In this document: positions 63,338-64,000 of the stretch, piece by piece
Layout of the letters: each line of letters opens with the position of its first letter
Numbering within the stretch: position 1 is the stretch's first letter
NCBI RefSeq assembly: GCF_000241955.1
Contig: NC_016818.1
Location: forward strand, 1,736,001-1,800,000
Direction: 5' to 3'
DNA length: 64,000 nt
Source: Rahnella aquatilis CIP 78.65 = ATCC 33071
GTDB lineage: Bacteria; Pseudomonadota; Gammaproteobacteria; Enterobacterales; Enterobacteriaceae
Position numbers and translations under genes: made by a program
Notes under the pieces: model-generated
Databases searched by the model: none
What the model was told of the DNA's origin: nothing
Seen by the model: the letters and a program-made list of their open reading frames with translations, nothing else

Positions 63338-64000
63338 GATCGTGTCCACCGAAGGCGCTCCTCATTCACAAGTTGGTGGCAGATTCCGTCTCTATCCTTG
63401 GGGTTCGTACAAATGATGAGGGCGTTTGCCGTAATCTGCATGTCGCGGGCAGCCTTGGTGACAGCGCAGACCTTTTCGTAGCCGTCAGCATGGTTCCCGT
63501 CTTGTGTATCAATAACGCCATCATGAATGTCATCCAGCAAAGCTTCGAACGTGCCTGGCGGGACACTATCACGTGCGAAGACGCGCAGTGACTCAGCCTC
63601 ATAGAACGCCTCGCGCTGGCGGCGGAAATGATCCTTGAGTTTCGTCACGGACAAGGCCGAAGGGTCAGTCACTATTGTTCCTGTGTGCTCGCTGTATGCG
63701 CCGAACAACTGCGTCACATAGCGACTCTCGGTGACGGCAACTTCTTGGGGCGGCATTTCAGATGCAGGCCGCGTTGGTAGTCCACCACCAAAGCGCGCTG
63801 TGTGAACCGGCGTGGCTCTGTGATCGTCAACAAGCTGAAGCGCAGTCTTGGCATCGAAGATGGTAAAATCGAATGAGTCTACATAGGCACGGAGCTTTGC
63901 ATCGAGCAACACTTCTTGTGTGCTAGTGATCGCATCTTTCACATGCTTATCCCAGTTAGCTAACAATTCCTCACGCAACTTCGTGCCATTTGAAAATAGG
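63334..64000 (-). CDS. ABC-3C system protein, C-terminal part (gene continues beyond window)
   Basis: The frame is open to the window edge, so only the C-terminal 221 or so residues are visible; the start lies to the right of 64000. Visible blocks include AYVDSFDFTIFDAKTALQLV, VTDPSALSVTKLKDHFRRQREAFYEAESLRVF (shown in part) and the tail CHQLVNEERLRWTRS. The FYEAE-LR-F segment and its place before the middle component and ATPase are what one expects of the ABC-3C C-terminal domain protein, whose missing N-terminus often carries the effector (nuclease, protease, SIR2 or other). Confidence 0.7.
   Translation of the reverse strand, partial: LFSNGTKLREELLANWDKHVKDAITSTQEVLLDAKLRAYVDSFDFTIFDAKTALQLVDDHRATPVHTARFGGGLPTRPASEMPPQEVAVTESRYVTQLFGAYSEHTGTIVTDPSALSVTKLKDHFRRQREAFYEAESLRVFARDSVPPGTFEALLDDIHDGVIDTQDGNHADGYEKVCAVTKAARDMQITANALIICTNPKDRDGICHQLVNEERLRWTRS

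Noticed and set aside
1..64000. CRISPR arrays, rRNA genes, complete tRNA genes, riboswitches, intact insertion sequences
   Set aside because: I looked for direct-repeat arrays, conserved RNA signatures and paired terminal repeats and saw none apart from the tRNA-Asn fragment and IS3 remnant listed.

Overview
The window is chromosomal DNA of an enterobacterium. Many proteins read as close orthologues of E. coli K-12 proteins as I recall them (PuuA, PlaP, SbcB, YeeA, TmaR, YeeO, Amn, ShiA), and several of these sit in the same E. coli neighbourhood (plaP-sbcB-yeeA-yeeX and yeeO-amn-shiA, next to the asn tRNA genes). ERIC-type repeats, a complete plant-galactan (gan) locus like that of Erwinia chrysanthemi, and a citrate-lyase cluster suggest a plant- or soil-associated member of the Yersiniaceae/Pectobacteriaceae; Rahnella or a close relative is my best guess, but the genus is inference.

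Layout. (1) 0.3-8.1 kb, core genes: putrescine use (puuA, plaP), exonuclease I (sbcB), an FUSC exporter (yeeA), the PTS-organising protein TmaR and a D-2-hydroxyacid dehydrogenase. (2) 8.1-19.7 kb, beta-1,4-galactan locus: ganK on the minus strand, ganEFGAB on the plus strand, an orphan PTS EIIB-like gene, the porin ganL and the LacI-type repressor ganR. A shared GTTATACGTTAA-type motif before ganE/ganK and before ganL/ganR is a good candidate GanR operator. The inferred pathway is: GanL admits galactan, GanA cuts it in the periplasm, GanEFG-K imports the oligomers and GanB releases galactose. (3) 19.7-30.7 kb, citrate fermentation: transporter, FAH-family enzyme, citCDEFXG and a coupled serine hydrolase on the minus strand, with the citrate-sensing two-component pair citAB divergent. 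No oxaloacetate decarboxylase pump genes are present. (4) 30.7-36.9 kb, yeeO, amn, a GST, shiA and a pseudouridine synthase. (5) 37.0-46.2 kb, two sugar-phosphate cassettes back to back. The first is visibly GC-rich: YfcC-type carrier, BadF-type kinase, SIS protein and a divergent regulator joining an AbiEi-like N-terminus to a ROK repressor. The second looks like Amadori-compound catabolism: PfkB kinase, FrlB-like SIS protein, binding protein and GntR/UTRA regulator. (6) 46.3-52.9 kb, a TetR-controlled RND efflux system with near-identical operators at both promoters. (7) 53.6-58.6 kb, a TetR regulator and a tightly packed redox operon (old yellow enzyme, two SDRs, small membrane protein, MDR oxidoreductase).

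(8) From 58.77 kb to the window end lies a mobile island. Its edge is a 16-base match to the 3' end of tRNA-Asn next to what looks like the tRNA's own terminator. After IS3 and ParB remnants it carries a DUF4917 protein with SIR2-like motifs and an ABC-three-component (ABC-3C) operon whose first gene runs off the window. Both are plausible anti-phage modules and are the strongest candidates for a little-described system here.

All calls come from reading the sequence and remembered family features; no searches were run.
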